From DATKWS01 sp035529435 (GTDB lineage Bacteria > Krumholzibacteriota > Krumholzibacteriia > Krumholzibacteriales > Krumholzibacteriaceae), in contig DATKWS010000143.1 of assembly GCA_035529435.1 (NCBI GenBank), positions 1-15,909 of the forward strand: a stretch of DNA of 15,909 nucleotides, given 5' to 3'. Shown piece by piece: positions 5,836 through 12,997 of the stretch (position 1 is its first letter; every line of letters starts with the position of its first letter). Made by a program: the position numbers and the translations under genes. The notes under the pieces are model-generated. The model had not been told where the DNA came from. It worked only from the letters and a program-made list of their open reading frames with translations, and searched no databases.

Positions 5836-6759
5836 ATGCCGCTGAAGAAGAGTAAGAAGATCTGGATGGATGGAAAATTTGTCGACTGGGACGACGCCAC
5901 ACTTCACGTGTGTGCGCACGTCGTACATTACGGCACCGCCGTGTTCGAGGGAATCCGATGCTACAAGACCAAGAAGGGCTCCGCGGTATTCCGTCTCGAA
6001 CCTCATATAAAGCGCCTCTACAATTCCTCGAAGATGTACCGTATGGGTTACGATATGCCGATAAAGGATTACATGAAGGCATGTATCGAAACGGTCAAGA
6101 TCAACGATATGGAGGAATGTTACATACGGCCCGTCGTCTACCGCGGGTACTTCGAGCTCGGCGTGAATCCGCTGAACAATCCGATAAATTCATTTATCGT
6201 CGTGTGGGAATGGGGTAAGTATCTCGGGCCGGAGGCGCTCGAGCAGGGAGTGGACGTGTGCGTTTCGAGCTGGAACAGGATCGCGCCCAATACGCTGCCC
6301 GCCCTGGCCAAGACGGGTGCCAATTACATGAATTCACAGCTCATCAAGATGGAGGCCCTGCTCAACGGGTACTCCGAGGGTATCGCCCTCGATACGAACA
6401 GTTACGTCAGCGAGGGAAGTGGCGAGAACCTCTTCCTGATAATGAACGGCAAGATGTACACGACCCCGTTGGGCGCCAGCATCCTGCCGGGTATCACGCG
6501 CGATACCGTCATCACGTTCGCCAAGGAGTTGGGGATCGAGCTCATCGAGCAGTTGATTCCCCGGGAGATGCTCTATATTGCGGATGAGCTCTTCTTCACG
6601 GGGACGGCCGCCGAGATATCGCCGATACGGAGTGTCGACAAGATCCAGATCGGTGAGGGAAAACGCGGTCCGATTACAACTAAGCTACAGAAACTCTTCT
6701 TCAAATACATCAACGCCGAGGTGAAGGACAAGTACAACTGGCTGACCTTTATCGAGTAG
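5836..6759 (+). CDS. ilvE: Branched-chain amino acid aminotransferase
   Basis: A 307-residue fold-type IV PLP aminotransferase. It catalyses the last step of Leu, Ile and Val synthesis, or their first degradation step, using glutamate/2-oxoglutarate. The length is normal for the family. The N-terminus KIWMDGKFVDWDDATLHV and HYGTAVFEGIRCY (31-43) are typical. K159 in LAKTGANYMNSQ is the Schiff-base lysine, SEGSGENLF (192-200) supplies the pyridine-binding glutamate E193, and TGTAAEISPIRSVD (255-268) is the phosphate/substrate loop. The start has AAAGGAGAGG upstream. Its coding sequence is less GC-rich than its neighbours and uses more AT-ending codons, and it has its own strong promoter. It lies between a phosphatase and rpiB genes that are adjacent in other bacteria, so it may be an insertion into that cluster. 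Confidence 0.96.
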   Translation: MPLKKSKKIWMDGKFVDWDDATLHVCAHVVHYGTAVFEGIRCYKTKKGSAVFRLEPHIKRLYNSSKMYRMGYDMPIKDYMKACIETVKINDMEECYIRPVVYRGYFELGVNPLNNPINSFIVVWEWGKYLGPEALEQGVDVCVSSWNRIAPNTLPALAKTGANYMNSQLIKMEALLNGYSEGIALDTNSYVSEGSGENLFLIMNGKMYTTPLGASILPGITRDTVITFAKELGIELIEQLIPREMLYIADELFFTGTAAEISPIRSVDKIQIGEGKRGPITTKLQKLFFKYINAEVKDKYNWLTFIE

Positions 6760-6769
6760 CGTGGATTCC

Positions 6770-6812
6770 CATTACCGTATTACCAAGGTTCGATAGTGTG
6801 GTCCGGTAATGC
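6770..6812 (+). other. Inverted-repeat element in the ilvE-rpiB gap
   Basis: CATTACCG (6770-6777) and CGGTAATG (6805-6812) are perfect 8-bp inverted repeats. Nested inside, ACCA (6783-6786) pairs with TGGT (6800-6803). A second ATTACC copy sits at 6780-6785. It begins 11 nt after the ilvE stop and has no T-tract after it, so it is more likely a 3'-end stabiliser or a protein site than an intrinsic terminator. The rest of the 156-nt gap shows only weak AT-rich promoter-like sequence near 6835-6849. Confidence 0.45.
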
Positions 6813-6915
6813 GAGTGGCAGTTCGACACAAGATCGAATATATACAATGCAGCCTCCTGACGAGCGGATCGTGGGTGCGGTCCGCCGTTGGTTCGCCTGA
6901 CACAAGGAGGGTGCC

Positions 6916-7389
6916 GTGCGAATCGCAATAGGATCCGATCACCGCGGCTTTCAGCTCAAGGAGCGTCTCAAGACATTGCTGGTCGAGGGCGGTCACGAGG
7001 TGATCGATGCGGGTTGTGCGGGTACGGAATCGGTCGATTATCCCGACTATGCCTTCCCCGTTGCAGAGCGTGTGTCCGCCGGGGAGGTCGAACGGGGAAT
7101 TCTCGTGTGCGGCAGCGGAATCGGGATGTCGATCGCGGCCAACAAGGTGAAAGGGGTGCGCGCCGCCCTGTGCAGGTCGGTCGACGACGCCAGGATGACA
7201 CGCGAACACAACGATTCGAACGTGCTCGCCCTTTCCGAGCACAGCATGGAAGATCCGGCGTTGGAACGTCTCGTTGCGGTGTGGCTCGAAACGGCGTTTC
7301 AGGGGGACCGCCACAAGAGGCGGATCGACAAGATTCATGCATACGAGCGGGCCCGGGATATCGAACCGGGCGATTACGTGTCGTGCTGA
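6916..7389 (+). CDS. rpiB: Ribose-5-phosphate isomerase B
   Basis: A 157-residue RpiB/LacAB-family isomerase that interconverts ribulose-5-phosphate and ribose-5-phosphate in the pentose phosphate pathway. The family signature runs through the protein: GSDHRGFQLKE (6-16, with D8 and H9), DYPDYA (41-46), the active-site loop CGSGIGMSIAANKVKGVRAALC (65-86) with catalytic C65, REHNDSNVLALSE (97-109) with H98, and the phosphate-binding DRHKRRIDKI (131-140). The start is GTG, set by AAGGAGG 5 nt upstream. The gene precedes glyA, an arrangement common in bacteria. It supplies ribose phosphate for the nucleotide-related genes that follow. Some RpiB-like proteins act on allose or galactose phosphates, but the active-site cysteine and context favour ribose. 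Confidence 0.95.
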   Translation: MRIAIGSDHRGFQLKERLKTLLVEGGHEVIDAGCAGTESVDYPDYAFPVAERVSAGEVERGILVCGSGIGMSIAANKVKGVRAALCRSVDDARMTREHNDSNVLALSEHSMEDPALERLVAVWLETAFQGDRHKRRIDKIHAYERARDIEPGDYVSC

Positions 7390-7498
7390 AACCGCCCATC
7401 GACGAATGAGGGAGCACGCCCTCGCCGGAGGCGGATGAAACCGTCGTGGTCGCCGTATGAGCAGTGAATTTTTATTCCAAAGAGGAGAGGCGCGAGCA

Positions 7499-8752
7499 AT
7501 GTTTGAAGAGAATCTTTTTCCGTACCTCGAGAAGACCGATCCGGAAATCATGGAAGCGATCCGGGGAGAGATCGGGCGCCAGCAGGGACAGCTCGAGATG
7601 ATCGCGAGCGAGAACTTCGCCAGCAAGGCGGTGCTGGCCGCGTTGAGCAATCCGATGCAGAACAAGTACGCCGAGGGGTATCCCCGGAAGCGCTATTACG
7701 GTGGATGCGCCTTTGTCGACAGGGCGGAGGAGCTGGCGCGCGAACGGGCCACAGAGCTGTTCGGGGCCGAGCATGCCAACGTACAGCCGCACTCGGGAAC
7801 GCAGGCCAACATCACCGCGTACCTCGCGTTTCTGAAACCCGGCGACACCATCATGGGAATGAGTCTCTCCCACGGCGGGCATCTTTCCCACGGCCACCCG
7901 GTGAACTTCTCGGGTATGTTCTTCAATGTAGAGCACTACGAGGTCGACCGCGAGACGAGGATGCTGAATTACGACACACTCGAAAAGCAGGCGCTCGCGG
8001 TGAAGCCGAAACTCATCGTCACCGGCGCGAGCGCGTACTCCCGCGCGTGGGATTTCGAGCGGCTGCGAAGCATCTGCGACGCGGTCGGAGCCTTTCTCCT
8101 CGTCGATATCGCGCACATCGCCGGACTCATCGCGGCCGGTATTCACCCCAGCCCCGTACCGTACGCCGATGTGGTGACCTCGACAACGCACAAGACGCTC
8201 CGGGGTCCGCGCGGGGGATTGATCCTCTGCCCGGAGAAGTACGCGAAAGATATTGACAAGATGAATTTCCCCGGCACGCAGGGCGGACCGTTCATGCACG
8301 TCATCGCCGCAAAGGCGGTCTGCTTCAAGGAAGCGATGACCGATGAGTTCAAGGCCTACCAGCGCCAGGTCGTCGCCAACGCGAAGAAGCTCGCCGCGTT
8401 CATCATGGAACACGGGTATGACGTTGTCAGCGGTGGAACCGATACGCACCTCTTTCTCGTCGATCTCTCGAGCACGGATCTCACCGGGAAGGCCGCCGAG
8501 AAGGCCCTCGAGAAGGCCGGGATTACGGTCAACAAGAATACCGTCCCGTTCGATGAGAAGAGCCCGTTCGTCACCTCGGGCATCCGCGTCGGCACTCCCG
8601 CCTTGACGACGCGCGGCATGAAGGAGACCGAGATGGAGGAGATCGGACGCATGATGGTGCGTGTCCTCGATAATCTCGAGGATGAAGCGGTGATCGCCGA
8701 GGTGCGCGGGGAGGCCGCCGATCTCACCGCCCGGTTCCCCCTCTATCAGTAG
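7499..8752 (+). CDS. glyA: Serine hydroxymethyltransferase
   Basis: A 417-residue PLP enzyme converting serine and tetrahydrofolate to glycine and 5,10-methylene-THF, the main one-carbon source for purine, thymidylate and methionine synthesis. The length is exactly typical. It has the N-terminal DPEIMEAI..E..RQ start, LEMIASENF (32-40), YAEGYPRKRYYGG (58-69), DIAHIAGLIAAG (203-214), and the PLP lysine K232 in TSTTHKTLRGPRGG. GTQGGPFMH (259-267) and SGIRVGTPALTTRG (360-373) are also conserved. An in-frame ATG 14 codons upstream exists. ATG 7499 fits the family and is preceded by purine-rich GAGGAGAGG. The 109-nt gap before it has a 5-bp hairpin (7408-7423) and no recognisable riboswitch. It is followed by dCMP deaminase, and the two together feed thymidylate synthesis. 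Confidence 0.97.
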   Translation: MFEENLFPYLEKTDPEIMEAIRGEIGRQQGQLEMIASENFASKAVLAALSNPMQNKYAEGYPRKRYYGGCAFVDRAEELARERATELFGAEHANVQPHSGTQANITAYLAFLKPGDTIMGMSLSHGGHLSHGHPVNFSGMFFNVEHYEVDRETRMLNYDTLEKQALAVKPKLIVTGASAYSRAWDFERLRSICDAVGAFLLVDIAHIAGLIAAGIHPSPVPYADVVTSTTHKTLRGPRGGLILCPEKYAKDIDKMNFPGTQGGPFMHVIAAKAVCFKEAMTDEFKAYQRQVVANAKKLAAFIMEHGYDVVSGGTDTHLFLVDLSSTDLTGKAAEKALEKAGITVNKNTVPFDEKSPFVTSGIRVGTPALTTRGMKETEMEEIGRMMVRVLDNLEDEAVIAEVRGEAADLTARFPLYQ

Positions 8753-8807
8753 ACCGGGACGCTGCGGGGCGATTGGTCACGATGCGCATGACGGCGTGGT
8801 GGATGGT

Positions 8808-9302
8808 ATGGGTACACGGACCGTGGATAGCACGGACAACAGACCGAGCTGGGACGAATATTTCATGAAGATCACTCGGCTCGTCGCGGAGCGATCGACG
8901 TGCCTGCGCCGCAAGGTGGGCGCGATCATCGTGAAGGACAAGCGTATCATATCGACCGGGTACAACGGCGCCCCCCGCGGGATCGCTCACTGCCTCGATA
9001 TCGGTTGCATGCGCGCGCGGATGGGGATCCCATCGGGGGAGCGGCACGAGCTGTGCCGCGGTGCGCACGCCGAACAGAACGCGATCATCCAGGCCGCGAG
9101 CAGCGGATCGATCATGGAGGGGGCGGCGATGTACTGTACCACGGCTCCCTGTTCCACCTGCACCAAGATGATCATCAACGCCGGCATCAGGCGCCTCGTT
9201 CTGGGGGGGACCTATCCCGACAAGCTCGGCGAGGAGCTGGCCGGCGAGGCGGGGATTGAAACGGCCTACGTCGATGTGATCGAAACCGAAACGGAACGCT
9301 GA
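8808..9302 (+). CDS. Deoxycytidylate (dCMP) deaminase, ComEB family
   Basis: A 164-residue zinc-dependent cytidine/deoxycytidylate deaminase making dUMP, the substrate of thymidylate synthase. The catalytic zinc site is HAEQNAI (87-93: H87, proton-shuttling E89) with PCSTC (114-118: C115, C118). A second metal site is likely from C62, C67, H80 and C83 in HCLDIGCMR and RHELCRGAH, as in ComEB/T4-type dCMP deaminases. SWDEYFMKITRLVAERSTCLRRKVGAIIV (14-42) is the typical family N-terminus. ATG 8808 is preferred, with GTGG upstream, but GTG 8796 or 8799 in the same frame are possible. It lies between glyA and nrdR, which fits a deoxynucleotide supply role. Confidence 0.93.
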   Translation: MGTRTVDSTDNRPSWDEYFMKITRLVAERSTCLRRKVGAIIVKDKRIISTGYNGAPRGIAHCLDIGCMRARMGIPSGERHELCRGAHAEQNAIIQAASSGSIMEGAAMYCTTAPCSTCTKMIINAGIRRLVLGGTYPDKLGEELAGEAGIETAYVDVIETETER

Positions 9303-9316
9303 CGGGGAGGAATACG

Positions 9317-9775
9317 TTGCGCTGTCCCGCCTGTGGTCACGAGGAGGACAAGGTCGTCGACAGCCGTGCGACCAAGGAGAATTCGGCGGTGCGCAGGCGC
9401 CGGGAGTGCCTCAAGTGCGGGCAGCGGTTCACCACCTACGAGTACATCGAGCACACGCCGGTCATGGTGGTGAAGAAGGACGGTAAACGTGAGCACTACA
9501 GCAGGGAAAAGATACTGAACGGACTGCTGCGCGCCTGCGAGAAGCGCCCCGTGCCGATGGAGACACTCGAGAAGCTCGTTGATGAGGTCGAGCGGGCAGT
9601 CTCGAACCGGGTCAGGGACGAGATCCCGACAAAGGAAATAGGAAAGGAGATCATGAAGCGCCTCGCCGCGATCGATCAGGTCGCCTACGTACGCTTCGCG
9701 TCGGTTTACCGCGAATTCAAGGATGTTTCCCAGTTCATGTCCGAACTGCGGAATCTGCTTGAGAAAAAGAAATAG
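9317..9775 (+). CDS. nrdR: Transcriptional repressor NrdR
   Basis: A 152-residue zinc-finger plus ATP-cone regulator that represses ribonucleotide reductase genes when (d)ATP levels signal sufficiency. The zinc ribbon is MRCPAC (C3, C6) with CLKC (C31, C34), and DSRATKENSAVRRRREC is the family signature. The ATP-cone covers about 49-139 (VMVVKKDGKREHYSREKI through VAYVRFASVYREF). The start codon is TTG at 9317, 6 nt after a strong GGGGAGG. No ATG would keep the first zinc cysteines. It starts 14 nt after the deaminase stop, so the two are probably co-transcribed. I see no convincing NrdR-box pair in this window, and its targets are presumably elsewhere. Confidence 0.97.
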   Translation: MRCPACGHEEDKVVDSRATKENSAVRRRRECLKCGQRFTTYEYIEHTPVMVVKKDGKREHYSREKILNGLLRACEKRPVPMETLEKLVDEVERAVSNRVRDEIPTKEIGKEIMKRLAAIDQVAYVRFASVYREFKDVSQFMSELRNLLEKKK

Positions 9776-9834
9776 ATACCTATCATGAGATTGTCCCTGC
9801 AGAGTCCGGAGGGGTACACAGAGAGGAGAGAGCG

Positions 9835-10692
9835 ATGATTTCGGTGAATCGGAATATGCCTGCCCGTTACAGGGGGATCCTCGCCTGCTGTCTCATCGCT
9901 ATTCTGGCCGTTCCCGGCGTCCTGAATGCGGAAGACCAGAAAGAGGCGAAGCTCTCGTTCGCCATAACCGAAGGGGAGTTGCTGAACTACCAGACCTCGT
10001 GGGCGATGGAATACTACTACATGGGAATGGACATCGTCCAGAACCAGTCGTACGACGTCGAAATGAAGCTCACGAAGGTCACCGAAGACGGGAATTACCT
10101 CGTATCGTTAGCATTTACCGGAGCCTCCTCGAGCATGGTGGTCGACGACGATATACAGGACTGGAGCCCACCGATGCAGCTTGAGGGCGAGAGTATCATG
10201 GTGGAAGTAAAATCGAACGGGGGAGTGCTCAATGCGAAGCCGGGCGGGAATATCCCGGGCATGCATAGCACCGATGAACTGAAGAGCATCGCCGAGATAT
10301 GGTTCATCGAGCTCCCCGACACGGTGAAGCGGGTCGGGGATTCCTGGCGGAAGAACATCGAGGAGGGTGGCGGCGAAACCGAGGATGGTGAGAAGAGGGA
10401 GCCCAATGCGAAGGGATTTGCCGATCTCACGTTCAAGAAGATAGAGAAGAGGAAGGGTATTCCGGTGGCCGTGATCGAGGTCGAGTCGAAACTCGAAATC
10501 AACCAGGCGATGCCCGGAGGCATACTGCGCGGCAAGGGCGAGGGCTCGGGGAGATACTACATCGCGATCGAGGGCGGGTACATAGTTGAAGGCAAATCGG
10601 AATTCGAGTTGAAGGGCAAGGTCGTCTCGGACGACGGCAAGGAAACGGATACCGCCATCACGCGTTACTACGAGACGAAACTCAAGAAGTAG
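9835..10692 (+). CDS. Unrecognised exported protein
   Basis: A 285-residue protein that I cannot assign to a named family. Residues 1-32 form a signal peptide: basic residues at 6, 11 and 13, a hydrophobic core 15-29, and cleavage probably after LNA. The cysteines at 18-19 lie at the start of the core, so a lipoprotein is unlikely. The mature part is rich in beta-prone segments (TEGELLNYQTSWAMEYYYMG, SYDVEMKLTKVTEDGNYLVSLAF) and acidic and Lys residues. A Gly/Glu-rich loop (about 177-192, GGGETEDGEK) looks disordered. It ends in a repeated pattern of short strands (KSEFELKGKVVSDDGKETDTAITRYYETKLKK). The fold may be a periplasmic beta-sandwich. A purine-rich GAGAGGAGAGAGCG precedes the ATG. 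It lies 59 nt after nrdR and 8 nt before tatC. A periplasmic role is inferred. Confidence 0.8.
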   Translation: MISVNRNMPARYRGILACCLIAILAVPGVLNAEDQKEAKLSFAITEGELLNYQTSWAMEYYYMGMDIVQNQSYDVEMKLTKVTEDGNYLVSLAFTGASSSMVVDDDIQDWSPPMQLEGESIMVEVKSNGGVLNAKPGGNIPGMHSTDELKSIAEIWFIELPDTVKRVGDSWRKNIEEGGGETEDGEKREPNAKGFADLTFKKIEKRKGIPVAVIEVESKLEINQAMPGGILRGKGEGSGRYYIAIEGGYIVEGKSEFELKGKVVSDDGKETDTAITRYYETKLKK

Positions 10693-10700
10693 AGTGGTTC

Positions 10701-11447
10701 GTGGTGCCGGAGGAAAGAGACGGACAGGAGGAGCAACTGGGGAGAATGAGCTTCCTCGATCATCTCGAGGAGCTGAGATCGACGCTCATCGCTTCCATCG
10801 TCGCCTTCGTCGGCGCGGGAATCGTCATCTGGTTTTTTTCCGGCCGCGTACTCGATTTTCTCCTCGCGGGGATTCCGGTGCGGAGCCTTTACTTCACCGC
10901 ACCCATCGAGGCCTTTATGACCCGCATGAAGCTGAGCTTCGCGCTCGGCTTTCTCGTATCGTTTCCCTACATACTCTTCAGGGGCTGGTCCTTTGTTTCT
11001 CCCGGTCTCTTCAGAAAGGAAAAGAAGCTCGTCGTCCCCCTGATCGTTTCCTCGACGTTCCTCTTTTACCTCGGCGCCGTCTTCGCGTATTGGGTCCTCA
11101 TCCCGGTCGTTCTGGACTTCCTCCTGAGGTTCGGTACGGAGATGCTCGAACCACTCATATCGGTGGGGAAGTATTTCGGTTTCGTGACGAGGCTCTGTTT
11201 CGCGTTCGGGCTCGTCTTTCAGCTTCCCCTCGTTATTGTATCCCTCACGGCCATGGGGGTCATCTCGGCCCGGGCCCTTCTCAGGCAGTGGCGGTGGGCC
11301 ATTCTCCTCATATTCATCGCGGGGGCGGTACTGACGCCACCCGATCCCGCCTCCCAGCTCCTGATGGCGCTCCCGCTCGTGTTCCTGTTTCTCCTCAGCT
11401 CGGCCCTGTCCGTCATCATCGAGCGGCGCATCAAGAAGCGGGAATAA
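10701..11447 (+). CDS. tatC: Twin-arginine translocase subunit TatC
   Basis: A 248-residue polytopic inner-membrane protein that recognises twin-arginine signal peptides and exports folded proteins. It has the six expected membrane segments and the hallmark motifs: SFLDHLEELR (17-26), FTAPIEAF (65-72), FVSPGLFRKEKK (98-109), and LTPPDPASQ (211-219), typical of TatC. The start is uncertain. GTG 10701 gives a 15-residue acidic extension but a weak ribosome site. ATG 10746 starts exactly at MSFLDHLEELR, with GGGGAG almost touching it. No tatA or tatB is in the window, so the other subunits must be encoded elsewhere. It starts 8 nt after the exported-protein gene and is probably co-transcribed with it. 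Confidence 0.95.
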   Translation: MVPEERDGQEEQLGRMSFLDHLEELRSTLIASIVAFVGAGIVIWFFSGRVLDFLLAGIPVRSLYFTAPIEAFMTRMKLSFALGFLVSFPYILFRGWSFVSPGLFRKEKKLVVPLIVSSTFLFYLGAVFAYWVLIPVVLDFLLRFGTEMLEPLISVGKYFGFVTRLCFAFGLVFQLPLVIVSLTAMGVISARALLRQWRWAILLIFIAGAVLTPPDPASQLLMALPLVFLFLLSSALSVIIERRIKKRE

Positions 11448-11514
11448 TAATCAACATGGGGCTAAGTGCCGATATTTATAGTGAGATAGCTGAACGCCAC
11501 CCGATCCGATGCTC

Positions 11515-11543
11515 TTGACATCGGACCGGACCGGTGATAGGTT
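11515..11543 (+). promoter_or_regulatory. Candidate promoter for the radical SAM gene and downstream operon
   Basis: A perfect TTGACA (11515-11520) and TAGGTT (11538-11543) are separated by exactly 17 bp, giving a leader of about 34 nt before the radical SAM ATG. The 136-nt gap holding it has no clear terminator for tatC. An AT-rich stretch at 11470-11490 carries the ATAGCTGAA word seen in two other gaps. Confidence 0.55.
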
Positions 11544-11583
11544 AAACAGGCGCCGCATGTGGTTGTTGTCGAGAGGATTATCG

Positions 11584-12585
11584 ATGGAGCCCCGAGAGGC
11601 CCGAGAGGCCCGCTATTACGAGGCCGTCAAGGACAAGAAGATACGGTGCCGCCTCTGCCCGCACCGTTGCCTGGTCGCCGAGGGCGCCCGGGGCGCGTGC
11701 AATCTCCGCGAGAACCGGGGTGGTATGCTCGTCACCCTCTCGTATGGACGCACGGTGACGGCCAATATCGATCCGATAGAGAAGAAGCCACTCTACCATT
11801 TTATGCCGGGGAGCCTGATCCTCTCGATCGGACCGAACGGGTGCACATTTTCGTGCGACAACTGTCAGAACTGGAGCATCTCGCAGGAGCAGGCGCCCAC
11901 CCAATACATTCCACCCGACGAGCTCGTCGCACTGGCGGGACGCGGTGGGTCGATCGGTGTCGCCTTCACCTACACTGAGCCGCTCCTCTGGTTCGAGTAT
12001 ATCGAGGACGTCGTTCCCATGCTGCGCGCGAGAGGCCTCAAATCGGTTCTCGTGACGAACGGCTTTCTCAACGAGGAGCCGGCACGCGAGATTGCGTCCC
12101 TCGTGGATGGTTTCAATGTCGACCTCAAGAGCATGAACGATGAATTCTACCGGACGTACTGCGGCGGCAGGGTCGCCCCGGTCAAGCGGTTCATCGAGAT
12201 CGCCGCCTCGGTTTCGCATCTCGAGGTCACGAATCTCCTGGTACCGGATCTCAACGATTCGACCGGGGAGATCACGGACCTCGTCACATGGCTCGCCGGT
12301 ATCTCACGCGACATCCCGGTCCATTTTTCCCGTTTCTTTCCTCAGTACCGGATGACCGACCGGCCGGCGACCCCGCGGGGGACACTCGAACGCGCATACC
12401 GGATCGCGAAGGAACATCTCGACCATGTGTATATCGGCAACATTTTCATAGATGGTACGGAGGACACGTATTGCCCGGAGTGCGGTGAAACGATCGTCAA
12501 GCGTGCCGGGTACAGCACGACCGTGATCGGTCGAAACGGGATCTGCCCGAAATGCGGGACCCGTATCGGTGGCGTATGGGGATAG
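11584..12585 (+). CDS. amrS: Radical SAM protein, AmrS (AmmeMemoRadiSam) type
   Basis: A 333-residue radical S-adenosylmethionine enzyme. The [4Fe-4S] motif CxxxCxxC is C87, C91, C94 (CTFSCDNCQNW), lying after IGPNG rather than at the N-terminus. The N-terminal region has its own cysteines (RCRLCPHRC: C22, C25, C29, and C39) in the order seen in AmrS/PflA-like proteins. The C-terminus carries two CxxC pairs (C297/C300, C321/C324) and ends CPKCGTRIGGVW, the zinc-ribbon-like tail of the AmrS family. In other genomes AmrS often accompanies AmrA (AMMECR1) and AmrB (Memo), which are absent here. The biochemical reaction is unknown. The start at 11584 was chosen because GAGAGG sits 7 nt upstream and the 25 codons before it overlap the promoter. 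Confidence 0.9.
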   Translation: MEPREAREARYYEAVKDKKIRCRLCPHRCLVAEGARGACNLRENRGGMLVTLSYGRTVTANIDPIEKKPLYHFMPGSLILSIGPNGCTFSCDNCQNWSISQEQAPTQYIPPDELVALAGRGGSIGVAFTYTEPLLWFEYIEDVVPMLRARGLKSVLVTNGFLNEEPAREIASLVDGFNVDLKSMNDEFYRTYCGGRVAPVKRFIEIAASVSHLEVTNLLVPDLNDSTGEITDLVTWLAGISRDIPVHFSRFFPQYRMTDRPATPRGTLERAYRIAKEHLDHVYIGNIFIDGTEDTYCPECGETIVKRAGYSTTVIGRNGICPKCGTRIGGVWG

Positions 12586-12640
12586 CAGCATCCGTCCGCC
12601 GTCGAGGCGGTTCGTGGGCGATAACAGGAGGGTACATGTA

Positions 12641-12997
12641 TTGAAGCATATTGCACCGAAAGCACTCGCCAAGAGGATCATAAAGCTGATAGGGGATAAA
12701 AAAGCCGAAGATATCGTTCTTCTAGACCTCAAGAAGCTTTCCAGTGTCACCGATTACTTCGTCATATGCTCCGTGGGGAGCGACGTCCAGGCGCGGGTCG
12801 TCGCCGGCGCCGTGATCGAGGGACTCAAGGAGAGGGCGGTGATCTTGCACGTTGAGGGGTACGAGTCGGCGCGCTGGATTCTGATCGACTGCTTCGATGT
12901 GGTACTGCACGTTTTCCGGCCCGAGGTGCGTTCGTTTTACGGGTTGGAACGGTTATGGGGGGATGCTCCCCGGGAGGAATATCCGAATGGGCTCTGA
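12641..12997 (+). CDS. rsfS: Ribosome silencing factor RsfS
   Basis: A 118-residue RsfS/Iojap protein that binds ribosomal protein uL14 and blocks joining of the 30S and 50S subunits under nutrient limitation. Characteristic segments are DIVLLDLKKLSSVTDYFVICSVGS (24-47), QARVVAGAVIEGLKE (50-64), HVEGYESARWILIDCFDVVLHVFRPEVRSFYGLERLW (70-106) and GDAP. The start is TTG at 12641, 8 nt after AGGAGGG. The nearby ATG at 12636 is in another frame and stops after two codons. It overlaps argS by 11 nt. RsfS is often next to nadD or rlmH, neither of which is here. Confidence 0.94.
   Translation: MKHIAPKALAKRIIKLIGDKKAEDIVLLDLKKLSSVTDYFVICSVGSDVQARVVAGAVIEGLKERAVILHVEGYESARWILIDCFDVVLHVFRPEVRSFYGLERLWGDAPREEYPNGL

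Noticed and set aside
6837..6849. AT-rich AATATATACAAT resembling an NrdR box
   Set aside because: Only the central ATATAT matches, there is no second box at the expected spacing, and rpiB is not a usual NrdR target.
7390..7498. Glycine or folate riboswitch before glyA
   Set aside because: Only a 5-bp hairpin (7408-7423) is visible, and none of the conserved core sequences of these riboswitches.
6772..7665. Minus-strand 297-codon frame over the ilvE-rpiB gap and rpiB
   Set aside because: It is antisense to rpiB and the glyA start. No recognisable domain or ribosome site.
7472..8449. Minus-strand open frame of about 325 codons
   Set aside because: It is antisense to glyA, with an arginine/valine-rich composition without motifs. 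The sense protein is an unambiguous SHMT.
9880..9900. Lipobox at the double cysteine of the exported protein
   Set aside because: The cysteines precede most of the hydrophobic core, whereas a lipobox ends it. A signal peptidase I site after LNA fits better.
10694..11518. Plus-strand 274-codon frame overlapping tatC
   Set aside because: It is highly arginine-rich without membrane segments. The frame that carries the TatC motifs is the real one.
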